Part shown: piece after piece, positions 16,924-25,800 of the stretch
How the letters are laid out: each line of letters starts with the position of its first letter
How positions within the stretch are numbered: position 1 is the stretch's first letter
DNA from: Kitasatospora sp. NBC_00240
Lineage (GTDB): Bacteria > Actinomycetota > Actinomycetes > Streptomycetales > Streptomycetaceae
Reading direction: 5' to 3'
DNA length: 64,000 bases
Assembly: GCF_026342405.1 (NCBI RefSeq)
Contig: NZ_JAPEMU010000001.1
Coordinates: 2,790,001-2,854,000 of the forward strand
Notes under the pieces: generated by a model
Database searches by the model: none
The model's input: only the letters and a program-made list of their open reading frames with translations
What the model was told of the DNA's origin: nothing
Program-made: the position numbers and the translations under genes

Positions 16924-17100
16924 TCAGCCGAACTCCACCAGCACCACCAGGGCCACGGCGGCCAGCAGGCCGGCCACCACACCCAGCGCCGCCCCCAGCG
17001 CGTGGTGCCGCACCCACCAACCGATCCAGCCGCCGGCGAGCGGCAGCAGGACCGCCCCGGCCACCGCCGGGTACTGGCCGAGCCAACCGGGCCGGCGCAT
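16924..17100 (-). CDS. Small membrane protein, 58 aa
   Basis: Two membrane segments: VAGAVLLPLAGGWIGWWV and ALGAALGVVAGLLAAVALVV, after a short basic N-terminus MRRPGWLGQ. The ATG at 17100 overlaps the stop of the DUF899 gene (TGATG), so it is translated with it. No family recognised. It could anchor or accompany the DUF899 protein. Confidence 0.6.
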   Translation of the reverse strand: MRRPGWLGQYPAVAGAVLLPLAGGWIGWWVRHHALGAALGVVAGLLAAVALVVLVEFG

Positions 17101-17801
17101 CAGCTGGCGAACTTGTCCGTACCGTTCCACCAGTTCGTCCCCGCGGTGCTGGCGGCCTCGTTGTCGTACATGTCGTGGTGACGCCACCAGTCCCAGGGCT
17201 GCTCCAGCTGCGCCTCCTGGCGCCCGAGCGGCGTCAGGTCCAGGTAGTTGTAGAAGTTCTTGAAGATGTCACCGCCCCGGTCGTAGATCGAGTAGGTGTG
17301 GAAGACGTCCGTCCCGTCGGTCATGAAGACGCTCACGCCGGGGAGTTCGCCCTGCTCGGTGGTGACGTGGTAGTCCACGTTGAAGTCGGAGCCGAACGAG
17401 GACACCCAGGGGATGTCCCAGCCCATCCGCGCCTTGAAGGCCTCCAGCTTGGGCAGTTGGCCGCGCGAGACCATGACGAAGGTGGTCTCCCGAGCGTTGA
17501 TGTGGGACAGGTGCCCGACCGAGTCGGCCTGCATCGAGCAGCCGATGCAGCCCTCCTCCTGGTCCGGGCCGAACATGAAGTGGCGGACGATCAGCTGGCG
17601 CCGGCCCTGGAACAGGTCGAGCAGCGACAGCTCGCCCTGGGGGCCGTGGAAGACGTAGTCCTTGTCGACCTTGACCATGGGCAGTTCCGGCCGGGCCGCG
17701 ACGACCTCGTCGTGCAGCCGGGTGAGCTGCTTCTCCTTCTCCAGCAGCTCCTTGCGGGCCTGGAGCCACTCCTCGCGCGTTGCCACCTTGGGCAGGTTCA
17801 T
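17100..17801 (-). CDS. DUF899 thioredoxin-fold protein
   Basis: 233 aa, typical length for DUF899. It has an N-terminal coiled stretch (EWLQARKELLEKEKQLTRL), a thioredoxin-like core with Cys85 and Cys88 in EEGCIGCSM, and C-terminal motifs WDWWRHHDMY and NWWNGT. Proteins of this family are predicted thiol-disulfide or peroxide-handling enzymes. The gene overlaps the small membrane protein. The link to the enediyne locus is only positional. Confidence 0.85.
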   Translation of the reverse strand: MNLPKVATREEWLQARKELLEKEKQLTRLHDEVVAARPELPMVKVDKDYVFHGPQGELSLLDLFQGRRQLIVRHFMFGPDQEEGCIGCSMQADSVGHLSHINARETTFVMVSRGQLPKLEAFKARMGWDIPWVSSFGSDFNVDYHVTTEQGELPGVSVFMTDGTDVFHTYSIYDRGGDIFKNFYNYLDLTPLGRQEAQLEQPWDWWRHHDMYDNEAASTAGTNWWNGTDKFAS

Positions 17802-17811
17802 CGAACTCTCC

Positions 17812-17912
17812 TGGTTCTGGTTTCGGTTCTGGTCCTGGCTCTGGTCCTGGTCCTGGTTCCGGTGCTGGTTCTCGTTCCGGTGCTGGTTCTGGTTCCGGTG
17901 CCGGTCCTCGCC
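17812..17912. repeat. Hexanucleotide-type tandem repeat (GGTTCT/GGTCCT/GGTGCT)
   Basis: About 100 bp of imperfect 6- and 12-bp units (TGGTTC, TGGTCC, CGGTGC) lie directly upstream of the DUF899 start, which has its GGAG site at the repeat edge. The GMC gene stop is at 17989. I see no gene in 17802-17988; the repeat takes up the space where a promoter would be expected. Confidence 0.85.
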
Positions 17913-17988
17913 CTACTTCCGGCGATGCCCCCGGGTGCCCCCGGCCGCGCCCGGGCGCTTCCCCCCGACCGTGCCCGCGACGGCCGGA

Positions 17989-19539
17989 TCAGCCGGCGCG
18001 CAGCCAGTCCGCCAGCCGCTCGCCGATCATGGTGGAGGTCAGGTTGGTGTTGCAGTTGACGATCCCCGGCATCACCGAGGCGTCGGCCAGGTAGAGCCCC
18101 TCGGTGCCGTGCACCCGCAGGTGCCCGTCGACGACCGCGCCCTCGTCCTCCGCCAGGCCCATCCGGGCGGTGCCGACCGGGTGGTAGGCACTGTCCAGGC
18201 TCACCCGGGTGTACTGGCGGACCATCTCCTCGTTCTCGATCAGCTGGTCGTTGAGGACGATGAAGTCCTCGCCGAGGCTGCGGATGCCGGGGTGGTTGAC
18301 CAGCTCCCAGCAGGTCCGGACGGCGTCGGCGAGCTTCTCCAGGTCGCGCTCGGTGGAGAGGAAGTTCAGGTCGATGTCGGGGGCGGCCGCCGGGTCGGCG
18401 GAGCTCAGCCGCAGGCTTCCGCGGGACTGGGGCTTCTGGTCGACCACCATCACGCCCAGGATCACGTTGCCGCCGGCCAGCATCTGCAGGTCGGGGAACA
18501 TCGTCAGGTCGAAGTGGTTGACCATGTAGTACTGCAGGTCGTTGAAGTCGGACGAGCCCTTCGCCGTGGTGCGCACCATGGCCTGGAGGAAGGGATCGGT
18601 GCGCCGGATCGCCCCGGGGGCCGGCTTCATGAAGACGCCGGTACGAGGGTGGTCGATCAGGTTGGCGCCGACGCCGGGCCGGTCGAGCCGGACGTCGATG
18701 CCCAGGCGGCGCAGGTCCTCGGCCGGGCCGATGCCCGACCGCAGCAGGATGGTGGGCGAGTTGACCGCGCCCGCGGAGAGCACCACCCGCCGCGACCGCA
18801 CCTCCTCGGCCGCCCCGCCGCCGGCGGAGAGCTCGACCCCCACCGCGCGGACGCCCTCGAACAGCACCCGGTGGACGAGCACGCCCGCCCGCACGGTCAG
18901 GTTCTCCCGGGACCGCACCTCGGGGGTGAGGTAGGCCAGGGCGGCATTGACCCGGACCTCGGTGTCCCGGCGGTTCGACGGAATCGGCCCGATTCCGCTG
19001 GCCTCCGGATGATTGTGGTCCGCCACCTCGGGGAAGCCGGCACCCAGACTCGCCTCGACAAATGCCGCCTGGGCAGGCGTCAGCTCCTCCGGCCGCCACC
19101 GCCGGACCGGTATCGGCCCGCCCTTTCCGTGAATCTCCTCGTCACCGCGGTCGAGGTCGTCCTCGAGCTTTCGGTAAAAGGGCAGCACCTCGGACCAGGA
19201 CCATTCCTGGTTTCCGGCACCGGCCCATTCGTCGAAATTCTCGGGAACACCCCGCAGGGCGATGGTCGCCCCTACCGAGGATGATCCTCCGGACACCTTC
19301 CCGCGGGGGAAGAGAATCCTGCGGCCGTCGCTGATCTCGGCCCTGAACTTCCAGTCGTGCGCGCTCAGGGACATCGCGTTGCCGTCCCGGATGTCGTCCG
19401 GGAGGTCGGCGGTCCCTGGGAAGTCAGGACCGGCCTCCAGCAGGAGCACCTTGCGCGAAGGGTCCTCGCTGAGCCGTGCGGCGATCGCCGCGCCGGCCGA
19501 GCCCGATCCGACAACGATGTCGTCATAAGTCTGCGCCAT
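17989..19539 (-). CDS. GMC-family FAD oxidoreductase
   Basis: 516 aa flavoenzyme. The N-terminal FAD motif is DDIVVGSGSAGAAIAARLSE, followed by LLLEAGP and the GMC signature region GKVSGGSSSVGATIALRG. At the C-terminus are the catalytic His in AYHPVGTARMG (about 453) and Asn in NCNTNLTS. Oxidises alcohols or related carbons with FAD. ATG 19539 has GAGGA upstream. It is transcribed away from the UnbV-PKSE operon from a shared region that carries the cluster motif on both strands. GMC-type oxidoreductases occur in several enediyne clusters, so a role in core oxidation is plausible. Confidence 0.9.
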   Translation of the reverse strand: MAQTYDDIVVGSGSAGAAIAARLSEDPSRKVLLLEAGPDFPGTADLPDDIRDGNAMSLSAHDWKFRAEISDGRRILFPRGKVSGGSSSVGATIALRGVPENFDEWAGAGNQEWSWSEVLPFYRKLEDDLDRGDEEIHGKGGPIPVRRWRPEELTPAQAAFVEASLGAGFPEVADHNHPEASGIGPIPSNRRDTEVRVNAALAYLTPEVRSRENLTVRAGVLVHRVLFEGVRAVGVELSAGGGAAEEVRSRRVVLSAGAVNSPTILLRSGIGPAEDLRRLGIDVRLDRPGVGANLIDHPRTGVFMKPAPGAIRRTDPFLQAMVRTTAKGSSDFNDLQYYMVNHFDLTMFPDLQMLAGGNVILGVMVVDQKPQSRGSLRLSSADPAAAPDIDLNFLSTERDLEKLADAVRTCWELVNHPGIRSLGEDFIVLNDQLIENEEMVRQYTRVSLDSAYHPVGTARMGLAEDEGAVVDGHLRVHGTEGLYLADASVMPGIVNCNTNLTSTMIGERLADWLRAG

Positions 19540-19616
19540 GGAACGTCCTCGGGGTCGCGGAATCCGATTGGAACAACACCTTCTGTCCACGAGCTTCACA
19601 GCCGCCGCGTCCGGCT

Positions 19617-19635
19617 GTCTTCTCCGAACGTGCTC
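19617..19635 (-). promoter_or_regulatory. Cluster motif copy A (GMC gene)
   Basis: Minus strand GAGCACGTTCGGAGAAGAC, 78 nt before the GMC start. Matches the consensus GGGCACGTTSGGAGAAGAC at 18 of 19 positions. Confidence 0.7.
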
Positions 19636-19665
19636 TCCCTCCCGGCCGGCGCCCGCAGAACCGGT

Positions 19666-19684
19666 GGGCAAGATGGGAGAAGCG
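19666..19684 (+). promoter_or_regulatory. Cluster motif copy F (UnbV-PKSE operon)
   Basis: Plus strand GGGCAAGATGGGAGAAGCG, 15 of 19 matches to the consensus, 128 nt before the UnbV start and opposite in direction to copy A. Confidence 0.5.
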
Positions 19685-19736
19685 GGACGGCAGGGGGTGA
19701 CTCATGCTCAAAAACTATGACGGCCTACAAAGGGAG

Positions 19737-19764
19737 TTGAACAGCCTATCCGGCCGACTATCCA
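19737..19764 (+). promoter_or_regulatory. Candidate sigma70-type promoter of the UnbV-PKSE operon
   Basis: TTGAAC and TATCCA separated by 16 nt in an AT-rich stretch, about 50 nt before the UnbV start and 52 nt after motif copy F. It is a moderate match to the housekeeping consensus only. Confidence 0.35.
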
Positions 19765-19812
19765 TCACATTGTTATTCCTGCACGGAATGCCTGCATGGA
19801 GAGGGGAATGCG

Positions 19813-21789
19813 TTGTACCGCGAGCGAATTCGTAGACTGATTCCGGGAGTGGCGACGGTGGTGGTGGCGACCTCACTGTTCTTCGCCGTCCGGGACGGGG
19901 TGGCGGTGGCCGGGGGCGACGAGGTCGCCACGCAGTACAAGTTCCAGGAGATGCCGATCGCGATGCCTCCCGGGTACGAGTCCCAGCCGATGAACACCGT
20001 CCGGGTGGTGAACCCGGCGTACCACAAGATCCGCTCCTGGATCTCCTCGGTCGGCGCCGGCATCGCCATCAACGACCTGACCGGGCACGGCCTGGCCGAC
20101 GGCATGTGCATCGTCGACACCAGGACCGACCAGATCGTGGTGACGTACACCCCCACCGCCCGCCAGGCCGACCGCTTCACCCCGTTCGTCCTGGACGCCG
20201 CTCCGCTGCCGATGGACAACACCATGGCGCCGACCGGCTGCACCCCCGGGGACTTCAACGGCGACGGCCGGACCGACCTGCTGGCCACCTACTGGGGCCG
20301 CACCCCGGTCGTCTTCCTGGCGAACTCCGACGCCGGCACGCTCACCGCCAAGAGCTACACGGCGCGCGAAGTGGTGCCCTCGCAGTCCCTCGACGGCAAG
20401 TACCACGGCCCCCGCTGGAACACCGACGCGGCGTACGTCGGCGACCTGGACGGCAGCGGCCACCCGTCGATCGTGATCGGGAACTACTTCCCCGACTCGG
20501 ACGTGCTCGACCCGAACGGCCTGAACAACGTGGAGATGAACGAGTCCCTCTCCAGTGCCAAGAACGCCGGCGGCGACCACGTGCTGCGCTGGGCGAAGGC
20601 CAGCACCGGCCCCGAGCCGGACGTCGCCTTCGTCGAGGAGCGGGACGCCATCCCCTTCGACGCCTCCACCGGCTGGACGCTGGCCATCGCGGGCGCCGAC
20701 CTCACCGGCCAGGGCCGCCCGGACCTCTACATCGCCAACGACTTCGGCCACGCGCACCTGCTGCACAACCAGTCCACGCCGGGCCGCATCAAGTTCATCG
20801 AGGCGACCGGCCGGCGGGACGCGACCACCCCCAAGTCCTTCGTGCTCGGCAAGGGCTCGTTCAAGGGCATGGGCGTCGACTTCGCCGACATCAACAACAA
20901 CGGCAGCTTCGACATGATGGTCAGCAACATCACCGCGGCCTGGGGCCTGGAGGAGTCCAACTTCCTCTGGGTGAACCAGGCCAAGGACAACGCCGACATG
21001 AAGCGGCAACTGGAGGACGGCGTCGCGCCGTTCACCCAGGAGGCCCGCGAGCACGGCGTGGCGTGGACCGGCTGGGGCTGGGACACCAAGATGGCCGACT
21101 TCCGCAACGACGGCAATCTCTCCATCCTCCAGGCCGACGGCTTCGTCAAGGGCAACATCGACCGGTGGCCGTGGCTGCAGGAGATGGCCATGACCAACGA
21201 CGACCTGCTCTCCAACCCGGCGATGTGGCCCAACGTCCAGCCCGGCGACGACCTGGCCGGCGACGACGTGCTCGCCTTCTACGCCCGGACGCCGAGCGGC
21301 ACCTTCGCCAACATCAGCAAGCAGCTGGGCCTGGCGGTCCCCACCCCGACCCGGGCCATAGCCACCGGTGACACCACCGGCAGCGGCCTGCTGGACTTCG
21401 CCGTCGCCCGCCAGTGGGGACCGCCGGCCTTCTACGCCAACCAGGCTCCCAAGCCCGGCAACTTCCTCAACCTGCGGCTGTACCGCCCCTCCGGCGAGGC
21501 CACGGCCGGCCAGGGCATCACCAACACCGGCACCCCCGCATACGGCGCCACCGTGAAGATCACCACACCGGACGGCACCCGGGTCTCCCAGCTGGACGGC
21601 GGCAGCGGCCACGGCGGGTACCGCAGCTTCGACGTGCACTTCGGCCTCGCCGCCTACAACGGCCCGGTCACCGTGGAGCTCTGCTGGCGGGACACCTCCG
21701 GCGCGATGCACGAGAAGACCGAGCAGCTGCAGCCCGGCACCCACTCGCTGCTGCTGACCAGCGACGTCCAGGAGGTTCCGAGCCGATGA
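19813..21789 (+). CDS. unbV: Enediyne-cassette protein UnbV (CRTAC1/ASPIC-type)
   Basis: 658 aa. The N-terminus has a membrane or signal segment (LIPGVATVVVATSLFFAV). FG-GAP/VCBS-like repeats follow: DFNGDGRTDLLATYWG, DLDGSGHPSIVIGNY, DLTGQGRPDLYIANDFG, DINNNGSFDMMVSN. A C-terminal ASPIC/UnbV-like domain ends the protein. The start is TTG at 19813 after GGAGAGGGG; the ATG at 19808 is out of frame. UnbV is one of the conserved accessory proteins of the enediyne PKS cassette (E4-type). Its molecular role is not established. It is probably exported or membrane-anchored. ATGA-coupled to UnbU. Confidence 0.9.
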   Translation: MYRERIRRLIPGVATVVVATSLFFAVRDGVAVAGGDEVATQYKFQEMPIAMPPGYESQPMNTVRVVNPAYHKIRSWISSVGAGIAINDLTGHGLADGMCIVDTRTDQIVVTYTPTARQADRFTPFVLDAAPLPMDNTMAPTGCTPGDFNGDGRTDLLATYWGRTPVVFLANSDAGTLTAKSYTAREVVPSQSLDGKYHGPRWNTDAAYVGDLDGSGHPSIVIGNYFPDSDVLDPNGLNNVEMNESLSSAKNAGGDHVLRWAKASTGPEPDVAFVEERDAIPFDASTGWTLAIAGADLTGQGRPDLYIANDFGHAHLLHNQSTPGRIKFIEATGRRDATTPKSFVLGKGSFKGMGVDFADINNNGSFDMMVSNITAAWGLEESNFLWVNQAKDNADMKRQLEDGVAPFTQEAREHGVAWTGWGWDTKMADFRNDGNLSILQADGFVKGNIDRWPWLQEMAMTNDDLLSNPAMWPNVQPGDDLAGDDVLAFYARTPSGTFANISKQLGLAVPTPTRAIATGDTTGSGLLDFAVARQWGPPAFYANQAPKPGNFLNLRLYRPSGEATAGQGITNTGTPAYGATVKITTPDGTRVSQLDGGSGHGGYRSFDVHFGLAAYNGPVTVELCWRDTSGAMHEKTEQLQPGTHSLLLTSDVQEVPSR

Positions 21790-22802
21790 GTCCCGTCACC
21801 CCCCGCACGGCCCCCAAGCCGGTGCCCGTGCCCGCCGCCGCGCCCCCCGCCGCGAAGGACCCGCGCTACCTCGCGCTGCGCAACTTCGCGATCTCCATCT
21901 CCGTCTTCAACATCTTCGGCTACACCCTGCTCGGCTTCGAGCAGCCCTGGCTCTGGCCGATCATCGCGGTGCTGACCGCCTACGTCACCGAGATCGCCTT
22001 CGAGGTCCTCAGCGCCTGGGCGCAGCGCCGCACCTCGCGGTTCCGCGGCAACGGCATGCGCGGCCTGTACGAGTTCCTGCTCCCCTCGCACATCACCGCG
22101 CTGGCCGCGAACATGCTGCTCTACGCGAACGACCAGATCCTCCCGGTGCTGTTCGCGACCTTCGTCGGCGTGGCCGGCAAGCACGCGCTGCAGGCGCCGG
22201 TGGCCGGCCGGATGCGGCACTTCATGAACCCGTCCAACTTCGGGATCACCGTCACCCTGGTCTGTTACGGCTCCTGGGTGAGCATCGCCCCGCCGTACGA
22301 GTTCACCGAGAACGCCAACACGTTCTTCCGGGTGGCCATCCCGCTGATCATCGTCACCTCCGGCACCGTGATCAACGCCCTGCTGACCAAGAAGGTCGCG
22401 CTGATCGTCGGGTGGCTCGGCGGCTTCGTGATCCAGGCCCTGATCCGGCACTGGGTCTGGGACGTGGCCATCTTCTCGGCGCTCGGCCCGATGAGCGGCG
22501 TGGCCTTCGTGCTCTTCACCAACTACATGATCAGCGACCCGGGCACCACGCCGTCCAAGCCCCGCAACCAGTTCATGTTCGGTTCCTGGGTCGGCATGGT
22601 CTACGGCGTCCTGATGCTCTTCAACGTCGTCTACACGCTGTTCTTCGCGGTCACCGTGGTCTGCGGGCTGCGCGGGGCCGGCTGGTGGGTGGCGCACCTG
22701 ATCAAGCGGTCCCGGGACGCCAAGGCGTCCGGGACCGGACTCGGCGACAGCATCGCCGCCGAGATCGGCAAGCAGACCGGATCCGAGGCGATGGCCGCAT
22801 GA
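21786..22802 (+). CDS. unbU: Enediyne-cassette integral membrane protein UnbU
   Basis: 338 aa with several membrane segments (e.g. ISISVFNIFGYTLLGF, FATFVGVAGKHAL, VGMVYGVLMLFNVVYTLFFAV). It resembles the RnfD/NqrB-like UnbU family that accompanies PKSE in enediyne clusters (E5-type). Family members keep blocks such as MRHFMNPSNFGI and LFTNYMISDPGTTPSKPRNQ. It overlaps UnbV upstream and PKSE downstream by ATGA, so the three are made in step. Function unproven; transport or electron transfer has been proposed for the family. Confidence 0.9.
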   Translation: MSPVTPRTAPKPVPVPAAAPPAAKDPRYLALRNFAISISVFNIFGYTLLGFEQPWLWPIIAVLTAYVTEIAFEVLSAWAQRRTSRFRGNGMRGLYEFLLPSHITALAANMLLYANDQILPVLFATFVGVAGKHALQAPVAGRMRHFMNPSNFGITVTLVCYGSWVSIAPPYEFTENANTFFRVAIPLIIVTSGTVINALLTKKVALIVGWLGGFVIQALIRHWVWDVAIFSALGPMSGVAFVLFTNYMISDPGTTPSKPRNQFMFGSWVGMVYGVLMLFNVVYTLFFAVTVVCGLRGAGWWVAHLIKRSRDAKASGTGLGDSIAAEIGKQTGSEAMAA

Positions 22803-25800
22803 CCACCAACCCCACCAAGCCCGCAGGGATAGCCGTCGTCGGCATCGCCTGCCGCTACCCCGACGCGGACTCGCCGGAGCAGCTCTGGCAGAACGTGCTC
22901 ACCGGCCGCCGGGCGTTCCGCCGCCTGCCGGACGAGCGGATGCGGGCCGAGGACTACTACGACCCGGACCCGTCCGCCCCGGACAAGTTCTACTCCGCCA
23001 AGGCCGCGGTGATCGAGGGCTTCGAGTTCGACCGGGTCAAGCACCGGGTCGCCGGCTCGACCTTCCGCGCCACCGACATGACGCACTGGCTGGCGCTCGA
23101 CACCGCCGCCCGCGCCCTGGAGGACGCCGGGTTCCCGCTCGGCGCCGGCCTCGCCGAGGCCAACACCGGGGTCATCATCGGCAACACCCTCACCGGCGAG
23201 TTCAGCCGGGCCAACCTGATGCGGCTGCGCTGGCCGTACGTCCGGCGCACGGTCGGCGCCGCGCTGCGCGAGCAGGGCTGGGACGACGCCTCGCTGGCCG
23301 GGTTCCTGGACGGCCTGGAGGAGCGCTACAAGAGCCCCTTCCCGCCGATCGGCGAGGACACTCTGGCCGGTGGCCTGGCCAACACCATCGCCGGCCGGAT
23401 CTGCAACCACTTCGACTTCAAGGGCGGCGGGTTCACCGTCGACGGCGCCTGCTCCTCCTCGCTGCTGTCGGTCGCCACCGCCTGCGACGCGCTGGTCGAC
23501 GGGCGCCTGGACGTCGCGATCGTCGGCGGCGTGGACCTCAGCATCGACCCCTTCGAGGTGATCGGCTTCGCCAAGACCGGCGCGCTGGCCACCGGCGAGA
23601 TGAAGGTCTACGACAAGGGCTCCAACGGCTTCTGGCCCGGCGAGGGCTGCGGCATGCTCGTCCTGATGCGTGATCAGGACGCCCGCAGCGAGGGCCGGTT
23701 CCGCTACGCGTCGATCGCCGGCTGGGGCTACTCCTCCGACGGCAAGGGCGGCATCACCCGCCCCGAGGCGAGCGGGCACCGGCTCGCCCTCCAACGGGCT
23801 TACGCCACAGCCGGGTTCGGCATCGAGACGGTGTCGTACTTCGAGGGCCACGGCACCGGCACCGCGGTCGGGGACGCCACCGAGCTGCGCGCCTTCACCG
23901 AGGCCCGCCGCGCCGCCGACCCGGACGCGCCGCCGGCCGCGATCAGCACGGTGAAGGGCAACTTCGGCCACACCAAGGCGGCCGCCGGGGTCGCCGGCCT
24001 GCTCAAGGCCGTCCTGGCGGTGCGCCACCAGGTGATCCCCCCGGCCACCAGCCACACCGACCCGCACCCGGAGCTGACCGGCGAGCGGCCCGCCCTGCGG
24101 GTGCCGGACCAGGCCGAACTGTGGCCGCAGGACGCGCCGGTACGCGCCGGCGTCTCCTCGATGGGCTTCGGCGGCATCAACGCCCACGTGGTGGTCGAGC
24201 ACGCCGACGGCGTCCGCAAGACCGGCGTCGGCACCACCACCCGCCGGCTGGTCGCCTCCCGGCAGGACGTCGAGCTGCTGCTCCTCGACGCCGACGGGAT
24301 GGCCGAACTGCGCGGCAAGGTGGCCACCCTCGCGGGGCTCACCCCCCGGCTGTCCTTCGCCGAACTCGGCGACCTGGCCGCCACCCTGCAGGGCGACCTG
24401 GCGGACCGCCCGATCCGCGCCGCCGTGGTCGCCGCCGACCCGGAGCAGGCCGAGGCACGCTTCACCAAGCTGCTGACCCTGCTGGACTCCGGCGCCCGCT
24501 CGGTGCTGGACCCGAGCGGCGGGGTGTACCTCGGCAACGCCGCCCTCAACCCGCGGATCGGCTTCCTCTTCCCCGGCCAGGGCGCCGGGCGGCGCGGCGA
24601 CGGCGGCGCGCTCCGGCGGCGCTTCGCCACCGTGGACGAGCTGTACGACACCCACGCCCAGCCCACCGGCGGCGACCTGGTCGCCACCGCCGTGGCGCAA
24701 CCGCGGATCGTCACCGCGTCCGTCGCCGGGCTGCGGGTGCTCGCCGCCCTCGGCATCGAGGCCGTCGGCGCGGCCGGCCACAGCCTCGGCGAGGTGACCG
24801 CGCTGCACTGGGCCGGCGCCATGGACGAGAGCGCGCTGCTGCGGATCGCCGCCGCCCGCGGGCGGATCATGGCGGACGCCAGCGACGGCGGTGGGACGAT
24901 GGCGGGCATCGCCGCCGAGGCCGCGCTGGTCGAACCGCTGCTGACCGGTGAGCCGGTGGTGATCGCGGGCTACAACAGCCCCGCGCAGACTGTCGTCTCG
25001 GGACCGGTCGCGGCGGTGGAGCGGGTCTGCGCCAAGGCCGCCGCCGCCGGTATCGGCACCGCCCGGATCAACGTGTCGCACGCCTTCCACTCGGAGGCGG
25101 TGGCCCCGGCCGCCGAGGGGCTGCGCGCCCACCTGGCGACCGAGACCTTCGCTCCGCTGGCCAGACGGATGCTCTCCACCGTCACCGCCGGCGAACTCCC
25201 GTCCGAGGTGGATGTGGTGGAGCTGCTCACCCGGCAGGTGCTGGACCCGGTGCGCTTCGACGAGGCCGTCCGGGCGCTGGCGTCCGACGTCGACCTGCTG
25301 GTGGAGGTCGGGCCCGGGCGGGTGCTGCGCGGCCTGGCGGGCGAGATCGCGCCGTCGGTGCCGACCGTCTCGCTGGAGTCGGACAGCGGCTCGCTGGCCG
25401 GCCTGTTCGGCGCGGTGGCGGCGGCGTTCGCGCTGGGCGCCCCCGTCCGGCACGCGGAGCTGTTCCGCGACCGCTTCACCCGGCCGCTGCCGCTGGACAA
25501 GGAGTTCCGCTTCTTCGCCAGCCCTTGCGAGGCGGCGCCGGAGGGTGACTTCACCTTCGCCGGCGTGCAGCGCGAGGAGCGGCCCGCCACGGCGGCCGCC
25601 ACGGCGGCGCCGGTCGCCGCCGCAACGGCCACGGCCACGGCCGAGCCGGGCACCAGCAGCCTGCAGGTCCTGCTGCAGCTGGCCGCCGACCGGGCCGAAC
25701 TGCCCCTCGACGCGGTCGGCCCGCACATCAACCCGCTGGACGAACTGCACCTGAGCTCCATCACCGTCGGCCAGATCATGAACCAGGCGGCGCAGGAACT

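Noticed and set aside
17798..19099. 433-codon frame through the hexanucleotide repeat into the GMC gene
   Set aside because: It is the GMC gene read in the wrong frame, extended by the repeat; the Thr/Arg repeat translation has no support as a protein.
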